From contig JAJPJX010000136.1 of the NCBI GenBank assembly GCA_021324015.1, positions 166,351 to 230,350 on the forward strand: DNA of 64,000 nucleotides. Reading direction: 5' to 3'. Positions 35,038 through 44,243 of the stretch are shown here, one piece after another. Position 1 is the first letter of the stretch. Every line of letters starts with the position of its first letter. Under the pieces are notes generated by a model. It saw nothing but the letters and a program-made list of their open reading frames with translations, ran no database searches and was not told the origin of the DNA. The DNA comes from Solibacteraceae bacterium. GTDB lineage: Bacteria > Acidobacteriota > Terriglobia > Bryobacterales > Bryobacteraceae. Both the position numbers and the translations under genes were made by a program.

Positions 35038-36744
35038 ATGCCTTCCCGCCGCCAGGCAGTCGCAGTTTTTGTTGGGGCGCTCGTGGCCGCCGGCTGCAGC
35101 CAGAAGCCGCCTGCTCCCGCCCCCACCGAGCTGGAATCGCCTCTCTCCTTCAGCGGCAACGGCTGGACTCCCGCCGAGTGGGCCGAATACTACCATCTTC
35201 CAGAGGGCAGCGAACTGATGCCCTACAGCCTGCTCGCCAACCTGAAGAGCATCAAGACGGGCAAGCCGTTTCTAGAGGACATGGAGCGTTTCGGCTTTCT
35301 GCAGGACCGGGCCAGCACCGCCAATCCCTACGGCATGCCGGTGGGTTTAACTGTCGCCCGGTCGCGGGACGCGAGTTCCGAGGGGGTCGAGATGGTGGGC
35401 TTCAATTGCGCCGCCTGCCATGTGGGCGAGATCACCTGGAAAGGCAAGCGCCTGCGCCTCCATGGGGCGCCCGGATTGATCAACCTGCAGGGGTACCAGG
35501 TGGAGTTCCGCGACTCGCTGAACGACACGCTCAAGAATCCCAAGAAGCTGCTGGCGCTGGTCATCGCCATGGAGAAGAAGCAGACTCCGGATACGCCTTC
35601 GGAGGAAGCCGCATCGCAGTATCTCAATGACGAGGCCGTGAAGACAGCGGGCGACGTGCAGCCGAAGCCGACCGCCGATCCGGACTACGCCTCGAAGCCA
35701 TCCAAGGAGGCCGACGCGCTGCGGCCGGAGGCGGCCAAACTGCCGTTTGCGCAGCGCCTGAAGCTGGACATCGCGCTGCTGAAGGCGCGGCTGGCGTACA
35801 TCGAACACGGACGCCTGATTCTGGACGGAACCGAGCCGGGCCCGGGGCGCGTGGACGCGTTCGGGGCGGCGCGCAATTTCCTTTTCCCGAAATACGCCAT
35901 GAAAATGCAGTCACCGGTGAGTTTTCCGTATATCTGGTCCGTGCCGGACAATACGCGTGAGAAATGGACTGCGAAATCCACCGGCTGGATCCACTACGAC
36001 GGCAACACGAATTCGATCCTGGAGCGGAACATCGGGCAGGCGCTGGGCATGGGCGCAGTCTTCGACCCCAAGACGTACCAGTCCAGCCTGCGCATCGTCA
36101 ACCTGCACCGACTGGAGGAACTGACCCGGCAGTTGAAGCCGCCGCGCTGGCCGGAGGAGTTACTGGGACCCATCGACGCAGCCAAAGCAGAGGCCGGAAA
36201 GAAAATCTTCGAGGAGAAGTGCCAAGGCTGCCACCGCGATCAACTGGTATCGCTGGTGGACGTGGGAACCGACCCGAACCGCGCCAACAGCTTCGGGCGG
36301 CCCGTGGACAAAACGCCGTTTCCGGCAGCCGTGGCGCCTATTCTGAAGGCTCTCAAGGAACGAGCATTTCAGGACGAAGGGATCAGCAAGGAAGAACAGG
36401 TGGGCATGGACGTGAATCCCGCAATCTGGCGGGCCACCGGCAAGTACATGGCGCGAACGCTGTGGGGGATCTGGGCGACCGCGCCGTACCTGCACAACGC
36501 CTCCGTGCCCACGCTCTACCACCTGCTCCATCCGGACCAGCGGCCGCAGAAATTCCTGGTAGGGAATCGGGAGTTCGATCCCGAAAAAGTGGGCTACCAG
36601 ACGACGGCTTCCGGGCCGGACGTTTGGGAGTTCGACACCAGCCAGCCCGGGAACAGCAACATCGGCCACGCGGGCGAGCGTTTCGGAACGACGCTGCCGG
36701 AGGAGCAAAAAGCCGCGCTGCTGGAGTATTTGAAGACGCTATAG
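35038..36744 (+). CDS. lipoprotein diheme cytochrome c (RoxA/CCP-like)
   Basis: This 568-residue protein has a lipobox (LVAAGC, Cys20) and two haem-binding motifs, CAACH (124-128) and CQGCH (395-399), about 270 residues apart, the spacing of diheme peroxidase-like enzymes. The N-terminal region (WAEYYHLPEGSELMPY, FLQDRASTANPYGMPVG) recalls the RoxA rubber oxygenase group, though this is from memory and not confirmed. It is predicted to be anchored in a membrane and to transfer electrons or oxidise a substrate in the periplasm. It follows the PSD1/DUF1501 pair and the repeat protein on the same strand, suggesting a redox partner. Confidence 0.8.
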   Translation: MPSRRQAVAVFVGALVAAGCSQKPPAPAPTELESPLSFSGNGWTPAEWAEYYHLPEGSELMPYSLLANLKSIKTGKPFLEDMERFGFLQDRASTANPYGMPVGLTVARSRDASSEGVEMVGFNCAACHVGEITWKGKRLRLHGAPGLINLQGYQVEFRDSLNDTLKNPKKLLALVIAMEKKQTPDTPSEEAASQYLNDEAVKTAGDVQPKPTADPDYASKPSKEADALRPEAAKLPFAQRLKLDIALLKARLAYIEHGRLILDGTEPGPGRVDAFGAARNFLFPKYAMKMQSPVSFPYIWSVPDNTREKWTAKSTGWIHYDGNTNSILERNIGQALGMGAVFDPKTYQSSLRIVNLHRLEELTRQLKPPRWPEELLGPIDAAKAEAGKKIFEEKCQGCHRDQLVSLVDVGTDPNRANSFGRPVDKTPFPAAVAPILKALKERAFQDEGISKEEQVGMDVNPAIWRATGKYMARTLWGIWATAPYLHNASVPTLYHLLHPDQRPQKFLVGNREFDPEKVGYQTTASGPDVWEFDTSQPGNSNIGHAGERFGTTLPEEQKAALLEYLKTL

Positions 36745-36748
36745 CGAG

Positions 36749-37986
36749 CTACTCGTAGCGGAGGGCTTCGACGGGATCGAGGCGGGCGGCTTTGTTGGCC
36801 GGCCAAATACCAAAAAACAAGCCGACACCCACCGAAACTACGATGCCCATGATCGCCGCCCAGGCCGGGACGGAGGCGGGCAGCGATTTGAAAACCAGCT
36901 TGCTGACCAAGGAGATCATCCATCCGAAGATGATCCCGGCCAGGCCCCCCAGGCTGGTCAGTAAGGAGGCCTCCAGGAGGAACTGCAGCAGGATGTCGCC
37001 GCGCCTGGCACCAATGGCTTTACGGATGCCGATCTCGTGGGTGCGCTCGGTCACGGACACCAGCATGATGTTCATGACACCGATGCCACCCACGAGCAAG
37101 CCGATGGAGCTGAGGACGATCATCACCAGAAACGTGATGGCCGTGATCTGGCGGAAATCGGCGACCATCTGATCGGCCGTGGAGAGCGCAAAAGTATCGG
37201 GCTTGTTGTAGGGGACGCGGCGGTCGATGCGCAGGACGGTCCGGATCTGGTCCAGAGCCTCCGGAGGCGACCATCGTAGGCCGTGACGACGATAGCATTC
37301 TCCCGCGCATTGGGGTACAGCTTCTGCATGGTGAAGTAGGGCAGCAGCAGGCGGTTGTCCTGATCGCCGAAGAACGAGGCCGCCGGACGCTTCATTGTGC
37401 CGATCACCTGAAACTGGTGGCCATCCACGTTGATGATTTTCCCGATGGGATCGAGGTTGGCGAAGAGGCCCTTTTCGATGCCCTCTCCGAGCACGGCCAC
37501 GGGCATGCGGCGCCGGCTCTCTTCCTCCGCGAAGAAGCGCCCCAGGTGCATATCCACCTGACCACCGTGGGCGTAGGTCTCCTCGACGCCGAACAGGTCC
37601 ACGTCGTACATGTCGTTCCCCTTGTAGTGGGCATTGATGAACCCGCGATTGGGGAAGAGCATGGCAGAGACCGTCTGCACCGCGGGACAACGCTCCCGGA
37701 TGTGAGCGGCGTTCTCATAGGTGAGGTTCTTACGGGTGCGCTCCTCCGGGCTCAACTCGGTGACCCGGAATCCGACGGGAAACTTGAAAACGATGATGGA
37801 GTTGGGACCGAAGCTGCGCAAGATCGCGGTAATCGAGGCATCGAAGCCCGTGAGGATGGCGCCAACTCCGATGATGGTGCCGGTACCAATGATGACCCCC
37901 AGGACGGTGAGAAAAGCGCGCAGCTTGTGCGAGCGGATGGTCTGGAGGGCCAGGGAAAGTCCGTTGGTGAGCGCCAGCGCAGTCAT
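36749..37986 (-). pseudogene. MacB-type ABC permease (MacB_PCD + FtsX) broken by a frameshift near 37270
   Basis: From the ATG at 37986 the frame encodes TM1 and the periplasmic core (MTALALTNGLSLALQTIRSH, GVIIGTGTIIGVGAIL, ...PYFTMQKLYPNARENAIVVTAYDG) and then loses the family sequence. The correct continuation, SPPEALDQIRTVLRIDRRVPYNKPDTF...ITFLVMIVLSSIGLLVGGIGVMNIM...ERTHEIGIRKAIGARR...ARLDPVEALRYE, lies in another frame down to 36749. A single missing base around 37265-37275 explains the split. The gene starts two bases after the stop of its paralogue. It may be a sequencing error or a recent lesion, since the rest is intact. Confidence 0.85.
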
Positions 37987-37988
37987 GG

Positions 37989-39248
37989 CTATTTCTCCGC
38001 CCGCAGGGCTTCGATGGGATCGAGCTGCGCGGCGCGGCGCGCCGGATAAATCCCGAAGAACAGGCCGACCACCGCCGACAATCCGACGCCGATGAAAACA
38101 GAGGACCAGGGCAGGGCCATCGGCACGGGCGTCATGTTCCGCACCAGGACGGCTGCCGACCAGGCCAGAAAGACCCCGATCAAACCGCCGGCGGCGGCCA
38201 GGATGGAGGACTCCACCAGGAACTGGTTGAGGATGTCGCGCCGGCGGGCGCCAATGGACTTGCGGATGCCGATCTCGTGCGTGCGCTCGGTAACCACGGC
38301 CAGCATGATGTTCATGATGACAATGCCGCCCACTACCATGAAGACGGAGACGATGCCCACGGCCATCCCCGCGATGGCGGAGGTGAGCCGCTCCCACAGA
38401 GTAACGAAGGTCTCAGAGGCGAAAATCGAGAAATTGTCATCCTGCTTCGGTCCCAGGTGCCGGTAGGCGCGCAGAAGCATACGGGCCTCATCCTGGGCGG
38501 CCATCAGGTGCTCCTGGTCGATGGCCTTGGCAACCATGCGGATGCCGCTCTGCGCGCCATAGGTCTTGAAATAGCTTTCGATGGGAATCATTACGAAATT
38601 GTCCTGGGAGCTGCCAAACACGCTGCCCAGAGCTTTAGCGACACCCACCACTTCGTACTGGGCGCCTTCCACCTGGATGACCTTGCCGACCGGATCGACG
38701 CCCTCGAAAAAACGCGTTCGGAGGTCGTTGCCGATGAAGGCCACGCGGGCGTGGCGGCGGACTTCCTCGATGGAAATGGGGCGGCCGATCCCAGCCTGTA
38801 CATTGTTGATCGTGGGGATGTTATCGGTGATGCCCTCGAGGTCCACACCCATCACGGAATTTCCTTTGAAAGAGACCCGCACCTGCCGTGAGACCATCAT
38901 CCCCAGGCCTTTCAACAGGGTGGCTCTCTGCTTAACGAACTCGTACTCCTCCTTCTTGATCTGGGGATTGCGCTTCATCATTTCGTAAAACTTCTTGGGG
39001 TCCCAAGGGCCGAACCAGGCCATGCGGACAATGCGGAAGCCGTCAGCGCCCATGTTGGAAACCTTCTCCGCAATATAGAGGTTCATGCCGTGGATCAAGG
39101 CGGTTACGGCAATCAGAGTGGTGGTGGCCAGAATGATACCCAGCAGCGTGAGCAGGCTTCGCAGTTTGCTCTTGGCCAGCGAATCCAGCGCGATGCGGGT
39201 GGCTTCCCAAAAAGACGCGCTGGGACGGAGTTGGCGCGGTTTAATCAC
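37989..39248 (-). CDS. MacB-type ABC transporter permease (MacB_PCD + FtsX)
   Basis: This 419-residue inner-membrane protein has one N-terminal TM (about 30-50) and a large periplasmic core. Three C-terminal TMs carry the FtsX hallmark GGIVIMNIMLAVVTERTHEIGIRKSIGARRRDILNQFLVES. The start codon is GTG at 39248. In this family the permease works with an ATP-binding subunit and often a membrane-fusion protein to move lipoproteins, peptides or drugs by mechanotransmission. Neither ATPase nor fusion protein is adjacent. It is followed by a frameshifted paralogue and preceded by two S9 peptidases on the same strand. Confidence 0.9.
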   Translation of the reverse strand: MIKPRQLRPSASFWEATRIALDSLAKSKLRSLLTLLGIILATTTLIAVTALIHGMNLYIAEKVSNMGADGFRIVRMAWFGPWDPKKFYEMMKRNPQIKKEEYEFVKQRATLLKGLGMMVSRQVRVSFKGNSVMGVDLEGITDNIPTINNVQAGIGRPISIEEVRRHARVAFIGNDLRTRFFEGVDPVGKVIQVEGAQYEVVGVAKALGSVFGSSQDNFVMIPIESYFKTYGAQSGIRMVAKAIDQEHLMAAQDEARMLLRAYRHLGPKQDDNFSIFASETFVTLWERLTSAIAGMAVGIVSVFMVVGGIVIMNIMLAVVTERTHEIGIRKSIGARRRDILNQFLVESSILAAAGGLIGVFLAWSAAVLVRNMTPVPMALPWSSVFIGVGLSAVVGLFFGIYPARRAAQLDPIEALRAEK

Positions 39249-39304
39249 ATCGGCCTGTTAGACAGACGCGATCTGACGAAGGTTTGTTCCGCAAAAAGAG
39301 AGTT

Positions 39305-41353
39305 TCAGGGGCGCTTCCGGTGGCGATCGAACCACTCCACAACGTAGAGCATCTTGGCCACTTCGTGGCTGGGCATGCGGGTCAGACCGTGAGGTTCCCC
39401 CGGGAAGCGCACCAGAGCCGACTCCACCTTGCGCAGTTTCAGGGCGGCGTAGAACTGTTCCGCCTCGGAGATGGGCGTGCGCCAATCCTCCTCGCCGGTC
39501 ATGAGCAGGGTCGGCGTCGTCACACTTGCCACGTGCTCCAGGACCGAGCGCTGCATGTACTGTTCGGTCTGTTCCCATGGCTTTCCTGGGAACCAGTAAA
39601 GGCTGCCGAAGGCAGGCAGGTCCGAGGTCAGCACCCAACTGTACCAGTTGATGACCGGGTACAAGCTGGCGGCGGCGCGAAAACGCGTCGTGCGGTCGAT
39701 CATCCAGCAGGTGAGCACGCCACCGCCCGAACCGCCGGTAACGAACAGGTTCGCGGCATCGATATAGCCCTTGGCGATGACGGCGTCCACACCCGAGTTC
39801 AAGTCATAGAAATCGACGCCGGGATAGGCATGGTGGATGAGGTTGGCGAACTCCTCGCCGTAGCTGGTGCTGCCCCGCGGGTTGACGTACACGACCACGT
39901 AGCCGCGCGCCGCCCACATCTGCTTGAGGGTATCGAAACGGTCTCCGTAGTTGGCGAACGGCCCGCCGTGAATTTCCAGAATCAGCGGATATTTCTTCGA
40001 GGCATCGAAATCCGGGGGCTTGACGATCCAGCCCTGGATCCGCCGCTGGTCTTTGGAAGAAGCGAAATGGAACTCTTCCACCGCTCCCAACCTCTTCTGC
40101 TGGAACAACTCGCGATTGAGCGCCGTAAGCACGTGCACGCCGGCCTGGCCGGACTTGCCGGCGGTCACGTCGCCCGGATCAGAGGGAGTGTCGTAAGGGA
40201 TAGCGAAGGCCCCATCCCGTACCACGCTGAACGAGGCGCCGCCGCCGTAGCTGGAGGCGCCCGCTCCGATGTGCTCCGCGATTACCCGCACTGAGCCGTC
40301 CAGCGCAGCAAAGGCCAGCTTGGTATCTCCCTGGTCGTCATACAGGAAGTACAACCCGCTGCCGTCCGGGGCCCAACGAGGACTTTCCGCGTCGCGGTCG
40401 AGCTTCGCCGTCAGCACGCGCGGACTGGAGCCGTCCCGGTTCATCAAATAGAGGTGCGTCGTCTGGTGCCCCTGGTAGCGGTCGTCGAAACCGACATAGG
40501 CGACGGTCTTGCCGTCAGGGGAGACATCGGGCGCGCGATCCGGACCTTTGCGGTGGGTGAGGGGCCGGACCGTCCCATCGGCCACGGCAGCCTCGTAGAC
40601 CTCGGTGTTGAGCGGGTCGTACTCGTAGTCCGGCCGCAGGTTGGCCGAAAAGAGCAGATAGCGTCCATCGGGCGTCCACACGGCATCGGGGCTCCCGAAC
40701 AACGACGGTGTGTGCGGGTAGGCGCCGCTGGTCAACTGGCGCGGGGCGCCGCCATCGGCGGACACGATGAACCACTGCGTGAAGCCCGGCTTCAGATATC
40801 CCTGCCCGTTGAAGCGGTAGACCAGGCGTTCGTAAAGCTTGGGCGGTTCGGCCCACTTGGCACCCTCCGGCGCGACCGGCAGGGTTACGATCTTAGGCCC
40901 CTCGGCCGGCACTTGCGCCGCGAACGCCAGCAGTTTGCCGTCCGGCGACCATACCAGCCCGGAAGGCGCGTTCTCCAGGTTGGTCAGGCGCGCGGTCTGC
41001 CCGCTATCCATCCACCGTACGTAGATCTGCGTTTTGCCGTCCCGGTCGGAAAGATAGGCGATCCGGCGACCGTCGGGCGACCAGCGCGGGCTGCCGTCGT
41101 GATGCGTGCCTGTGGTCAGGGGGCGGTCCTCGCTGCCGTCCGCGCGGACGACCCACAGGTTCGAAGCGCGTTTGTCGCTCATGATGTCAGCGAACTGCCG
41201 CACGTAGACGATCTGCCGTCCGTCAGGCGCAATCTGAGGGTCGGTGGCGTACTGCAGATGGAAGACATCCGTGGCCGTCAGCCGATCCGCCGCGGCGCCG
41301 CGCGCCCACGCCGAGCATACCAGCAACATCCCGAGAGTTCGAGCCAGCCGCAT
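39305..41353 (-). CDS. S9-family prolyl oligopeptidase-like peptidase, secreted (paralogue A)
   Basis: This is a 682-residue protein with a signal peptide (MRLARTLGMLLVCSAWARGAAA). Its N-terminal half is a WD40/PD40-like beta-propeller (repeats such as PRWSPDGRRIAYLSDRDG and LVWSPDGKLLAFAA). The C-terminal alpha/beta hydrolase domain has nucleophile Ser542 in GGSGGG, an Asp in TGEEDWRTP and a His in FPGEPHG. GGSGGG differs slightly from the common GGSYGG of S9 enzymes. It probably degrades peptides in the periplasm. An upstream GGAGG ribosome-binding site supports the start. It lies 12 bases downstream of its paralogue. Confidence 0.92.
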   Translation of the reverse strand: MRLARTLGMLLVCSAWARGAAADRLTATDVFHLQYATDPQIAPDGRQIVYVRQFADIMSDKRASNLWVVRADGSEDRPLTTGTHHDGSPRWSPDGRRIAYLSDRDGKTQIYVRWMDSGQTARLTNLENAPSGLVWSPDGKLLAFAAQVPAEGPKIVTLPVAPEGAKWAEPPKLYERLVYRFNGQGYLKPGFTQWFIVSADGGAPRQLTSGAYPHTPSLFGSPDAVWTPDGRYLLFSANLRPDYEYDPLNTEVYEAAVADGTVRPLTHRKGPDRAPDVSPDGKTVAYVGFDDRYQGHQTTHLYLMNRDGSSPRVLTAKLDRDAESPRWAPDGSGLYFLYDDQGDTKLAFAALDGSVRVIAEHIGAGASSYGGGASFSVVRDGAFAIPYDTPSDPGDVTAGKSGQAGVHVLTALNRELFQQKRLGAVEEFHFASSKDQRRIQGWIVKPPDFDASKKYPLILEIHGGPFANYGDRFDTLKQMWAARGYVVVYVNPRGSTSYGEEFANLIHHAYPGVDFYDLNSGVDAVIAKGYIDAANLFVTGGSGGGVLTCWMIDRTTRFRAAASLYPVINWYSWVLTSDLPAFGSLYWFPGKPWEQTEQYMQRSVLEHVASVTTPTLLMTGEEDWRTPISEAEQFYAALKLRKVESALVRFPGEPHGLTRMPSHEVAKMLYVVEWFDRHRKRP

Positions 41354-41365
41354 GCTGGTGCCTCC

Positions 41366-43411
41366 TTATCGGATTCTGTGGCGATCGAACCACTCCGCCA
41401 CATATAGCATTTTCGCCATTTCGTGGCTGGGCGAGCGAGTGATGCCGTGCGGCTCGCCGGGAACCCGGACCAATTCCGCCTCCACTTTGCGCAGCTTCAG
41501 CGCGGTGTAGTACTGTTCGGCTTCCCAGATAGGCGTGCGGTAGTCTTCCTCGCCGGTCATCAGCAGCGTGGGGGTGGTCACATTGCCGACGTAGGTGATG
41601 GGCGAATGCTGGAGGAAGGCTTCCGGATGGTCCCAGGGCATGCCCGGGAGCCAGTAAATACTGGCGAACGACGGCAGATCGGTGTTCAGCATCCAGCTAT
41701 ACCAGTTAACCGCGGGGTAAAGGCTGGCCGCCGCGCGGAAGCGCGCGGTATGGCCGATCACCCAGCAGGTGAGGACGCCGCCGCCCGAACCGCCGGTCAC
41801 GAACAGGTTGCGTGGATCGATGTACCCTTTTGCCAAAAGGGCATCCACGCCGGCGTTCAGGTCATAAAAGTCCTCGCCCGGATAGGCGTGATCGATGAGG
41901 TTGGCGAATTGTTCGCCGTAACTCGTGCTGCCCCGCGGATTGACGTAGGCCACCACATAGCCGCGCGCCGCCCACATTTGCAGGATGGTGGCGAAACGGT
42001 CGCCGTAGTTGGCGAAAGGTCCGCCGTGGATCTCCAGGATCAGGGGATACTTGCGGGCGCCGTCGAAGTCCGGTGGGCGGATGACCCAGCCCTGAATGTT
42101 GCGGCCGTCCCTGGGCGACCGAAACCAAAACTCTTCCACCTGGCCCAACTTCTTTTGCCGCAGCAGCTCGCGGTTGAAGGCTGTGATCGGGCGCGCGGCA
42201 GGGCGGCCCGCGCCGCCCACTGCCAGGCCGCTGGGATCCGACGGCAGCGTATAGGGGAAAACGAAGGCGCCATCCCGCGCCACGCTAAAGGACCCGCTCC
42301 CACCGTAACTCGAACCACCCGTTCCCAGATGGTCGGCCAGGACACGCAGGGAGCCGTCGCGCGCGGCGAAGCCCAGTTTCGTGTCACCCCGATCATCGTA
42401 GGCGAAGTAGAGGCCGCTGCCATCCGCGGCCCAGTGAGGCGCCACGACGTCGCGGTCCAGTTTGCCGGTCAGGACTCGGGGATTGTGCCCGTTGCGATCC
42501 ATCAGATAAAGGCGCGTGGTCTGATGTCCCTGGTGCCGGTCGTCGAACCCGGTGTAGGCGATGGTCTTTCCGTCGGGCGAAACTACCGGCCAGATGTCCG
42601 GGCCGGCGCGATGCGTCAACTGCCGGACGCGGCCATCTTCGACCGAGACGTCGTAGACCTCGCTATCGAACGGGTTGAATTCGTAATCCGGCCGAAGCAC
42701 CGCTGAAAACAGCAGGTGCCGGCCATCCGGAGTCCAGACGATGTCCCCGCCGCCGAACAGCGGGGCATTGTGCGGAAAGTCGCCGCTGGTGAGTTGCCGG
42801 GGCGCGCCGCCTTCCGCCGCCACCACGAAGAGCTGCGTGAACCCGGGCTTCAGATAGCCCTGGCCGTTGAAGCGGAACAACAGGCGATCATACGCCCTGG
42901 CCGGCTCCGCCCAGCGGGCCCCCTCGGGCGGCGCTGGCATTCCCGCGAGCTTCGGCCCCTCGGATGGCACCAGGGCGGCGAACGAGATCCGTTTTCCGTC
43001 GGGCGACCAGGCGATATCCGACGGCGGGGATTCGAGATTGGTCACGCGCGCAGTCTGGCCGGTGTCCATCCAGCGCACGTAGATTTGCGTCTTGCCGTCA
43101 CGATCGGAAAGATAAGCAATGCGTGAGCCATCCGGCGACCAACGCGGGGAACTGTCGTGATGCGTTCCGGTGGTCAGCGGGCGGTCCTCAGAGCCGTCAG
43201 CGCGGATCGCCCAGAGATTCGAGACCCGCTGGTCGGTGGAGACATCGTTGAACTGCCGCACATACACGATGCGCTCGCCTGCGGGAGCGATCCGCGGATC
43301 GGAAGCAAAGTGCAACTGGAAGACGTCCAGAGCTTCCAAACGACGGGGAGCGTCTCCGGCGCGGGCAGCAATTCCGGCGGCCAGCAGACCGAGGGCAGTG
43401 AGCATTCGCAT
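41366..43411 (-). CDS. S9-family prolyl oligopeptidase-like peptidase, secreted (paralogue B)
   Basis: This 681-residue protein is highly similar to the next gene along its full length, with the same spacing of motifs: signal peptide, PD40-like repeats (PRWSPDGSRIAYLSDRDGKTQIYVRWM), Ser542 in GGSGGG, TGEEDYRTPIWEAEQYY and VPGEPHGITRSPSHEMAKM. GGAGGAA precedes the ATG. The pair is evidently a tandem duplication. Differences are spread evenly, so both copies look functional and not decaying. Confidence 0.92.
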   Translation of the reverse strand: MRMLTALGLLAAGIAARAGDAPRRLEALDVFQLHFASDPRIAPAGERIVYVRQFNDVSTDQRVSNLWAIRADGSEDRPLTTGTHHDSSPRWSPDGSRIAYLSDRDGKTQIYVRWMDTGQTARVTNLESPPSDIAWSPDGKRISFAALVPSEGPKLAGMPAPPEGARWAEPARAYDRLLFRFNGQGYLKPGFTQLFVVAAEGGAPRQLTSGDFPHNAPLFGGGDIVWTPDGRHLLFSAVLRPDYEFNPFDSEVYDVSVEDGRVRQLTHRAGPDIWPVVSPDGKTIAYTGFDDRHQGHQTTRLYLMDRNGHNPRVLTGKLDRDVVAPHWAADGSGLYFAYDDRGDTKLGFAARDGSLRVLADHLGTGGSSYGGSGSFSVARDGAFVFPYTLPSDPSGLAVGGAGRPAARPITAFNRELLRQKKLGQVEEFWFRSPRDGRNIQGWVIRPPDFDGARKYPLILEIHGGPFANYGDRFATILQMWAARGYVVAYVNPRGSTSYGEQFANLIDHAYPGEDFYDLNAGVDALLAKGYIDPRNLFVTGGSGGGVLTCWVIGHTARFRAAASLYPAVNWYSWMLNTDLPSFASIYWLPGMPWDHPEAFLQHSPITYVGNVTTPTLLMTGEEDYRTPIWEAEQYYTALKLRKVEAELVRVPGEPHGITRSPSHEMAKMLYVAEWFDRHRIR

Positions 43412-43438
43412 GCGATTCCTCCGGGGGGCGCCGCGCTG

Positions 43439-44227
43439 TCAGAGCTTGTTGAGCCCCTCGGTGAGTTCCACGTAGGTGCCCCACGGATCGGTGAAGAACG
43501 CTACTGCAATGCCCAGCGCCTCGATTCGGCGATAGGGCACATCAAAGGTAACGCCCTGCGCTTCCAGTTTTTTGCAAAAGGCTTGCAGGTTCGAAACTTC
43601 AAATCCGATGTGATCCAGGGCGCGCCCCCGGGTGCCCACCACCGGCGAAGGCGAGAGAGTAAAGGAGAGATTCACGCCCGGCAGGTCGGCAGCTTCGAAC
43701 TTCCCCCGACGGCCGGGCTTGGCGCCAAACATCTTAACGTACCAGGCCTTGGTTGCTTCCACCGAACCATCCCAGAAATGGATGTGGTGGTTGGCAATCA
43801 GGACGGTCATGGAGGGATCTTCGGTCATCTCGATCCGCAGCTCATCAGGAGAGATGACGAAAACCTGCGTGGGGCTCGCGCCCGGCTGAATGTTCAGCGC
43901 CGCCGCCTTCCACCTGGCCACCGACTCCGCCAGGTTCTTCACCCGGAAGCCGACGTGGTTTACGGTGCTGCCGGCGCTGCCGCCCGTGGGATTCTGCACT
44001 TTCAGGAAGACCAGCACATCCGGAAACTCCATGACCTCCATAGTGGCCAGGCGCACGGGTTTGGCGCCTAGCGTCAGGAAGAAGCGCCGGCTGACGTCCA
44101 GGTCGCTGACGTTGAGGTGCAGATGCCCCATAGAAACCCCGGCGGTGTTGGGCGGAGGCAGTTGTCCCCAGGCGGCACAGCCCGTCCACAGACAGGCCGC
44201 GAGGATCAGGCGGAATTGCGTGTTCAT
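43439..44227 (-). CDS. secreted two-domain VOC (glyoxalase-fold) protein
   Basis: This 262-residue protein has a signal peptide (MNTQFRLILAACLWTGCAAWG, possibly with an atypical lipobox) and two VOC half-units. The first starts MGHLHLNVSDLDVSRRFF, with NHVGFRV closing one half. The second starts NHHIHFWDGSVEATKAWYVKMFGAKPG and has LDHIGFEV and a final FTDPWGTYVELTEG. His and Glu residues at these places are the usual metal ligands of VOC enzymes. Export of a VOC protein is uncommon in model bacteria. The reaction is unknown. Confidence 0.8.
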   Translation of the reverse strand: MNTQFRLILAACLWTGCAAWGQLPPPNTAGVSMGHLHLNVSDLDVSRRFFLTLGAKPVRLATMEVMEFPDVLVFLKVQNPTGGSAGSTVNHVGFRVKNLAESVARWKAAALNIQPGASPTQVFVISPDELRIEMTEDPSMTVLIANHHIHFWDGSVEATKAWYVKMFGAKPGRRGKFEAADLPGVNLSFTLSPSPVVGTRGRALDHIGFEVSNLQAFCKKLEAQGVTFDVPYRRIEALGIAVAFFTDPWGTYVELTEGLNKL

Positions 44228-44243
44228 TGGTCAGACTATCGTA

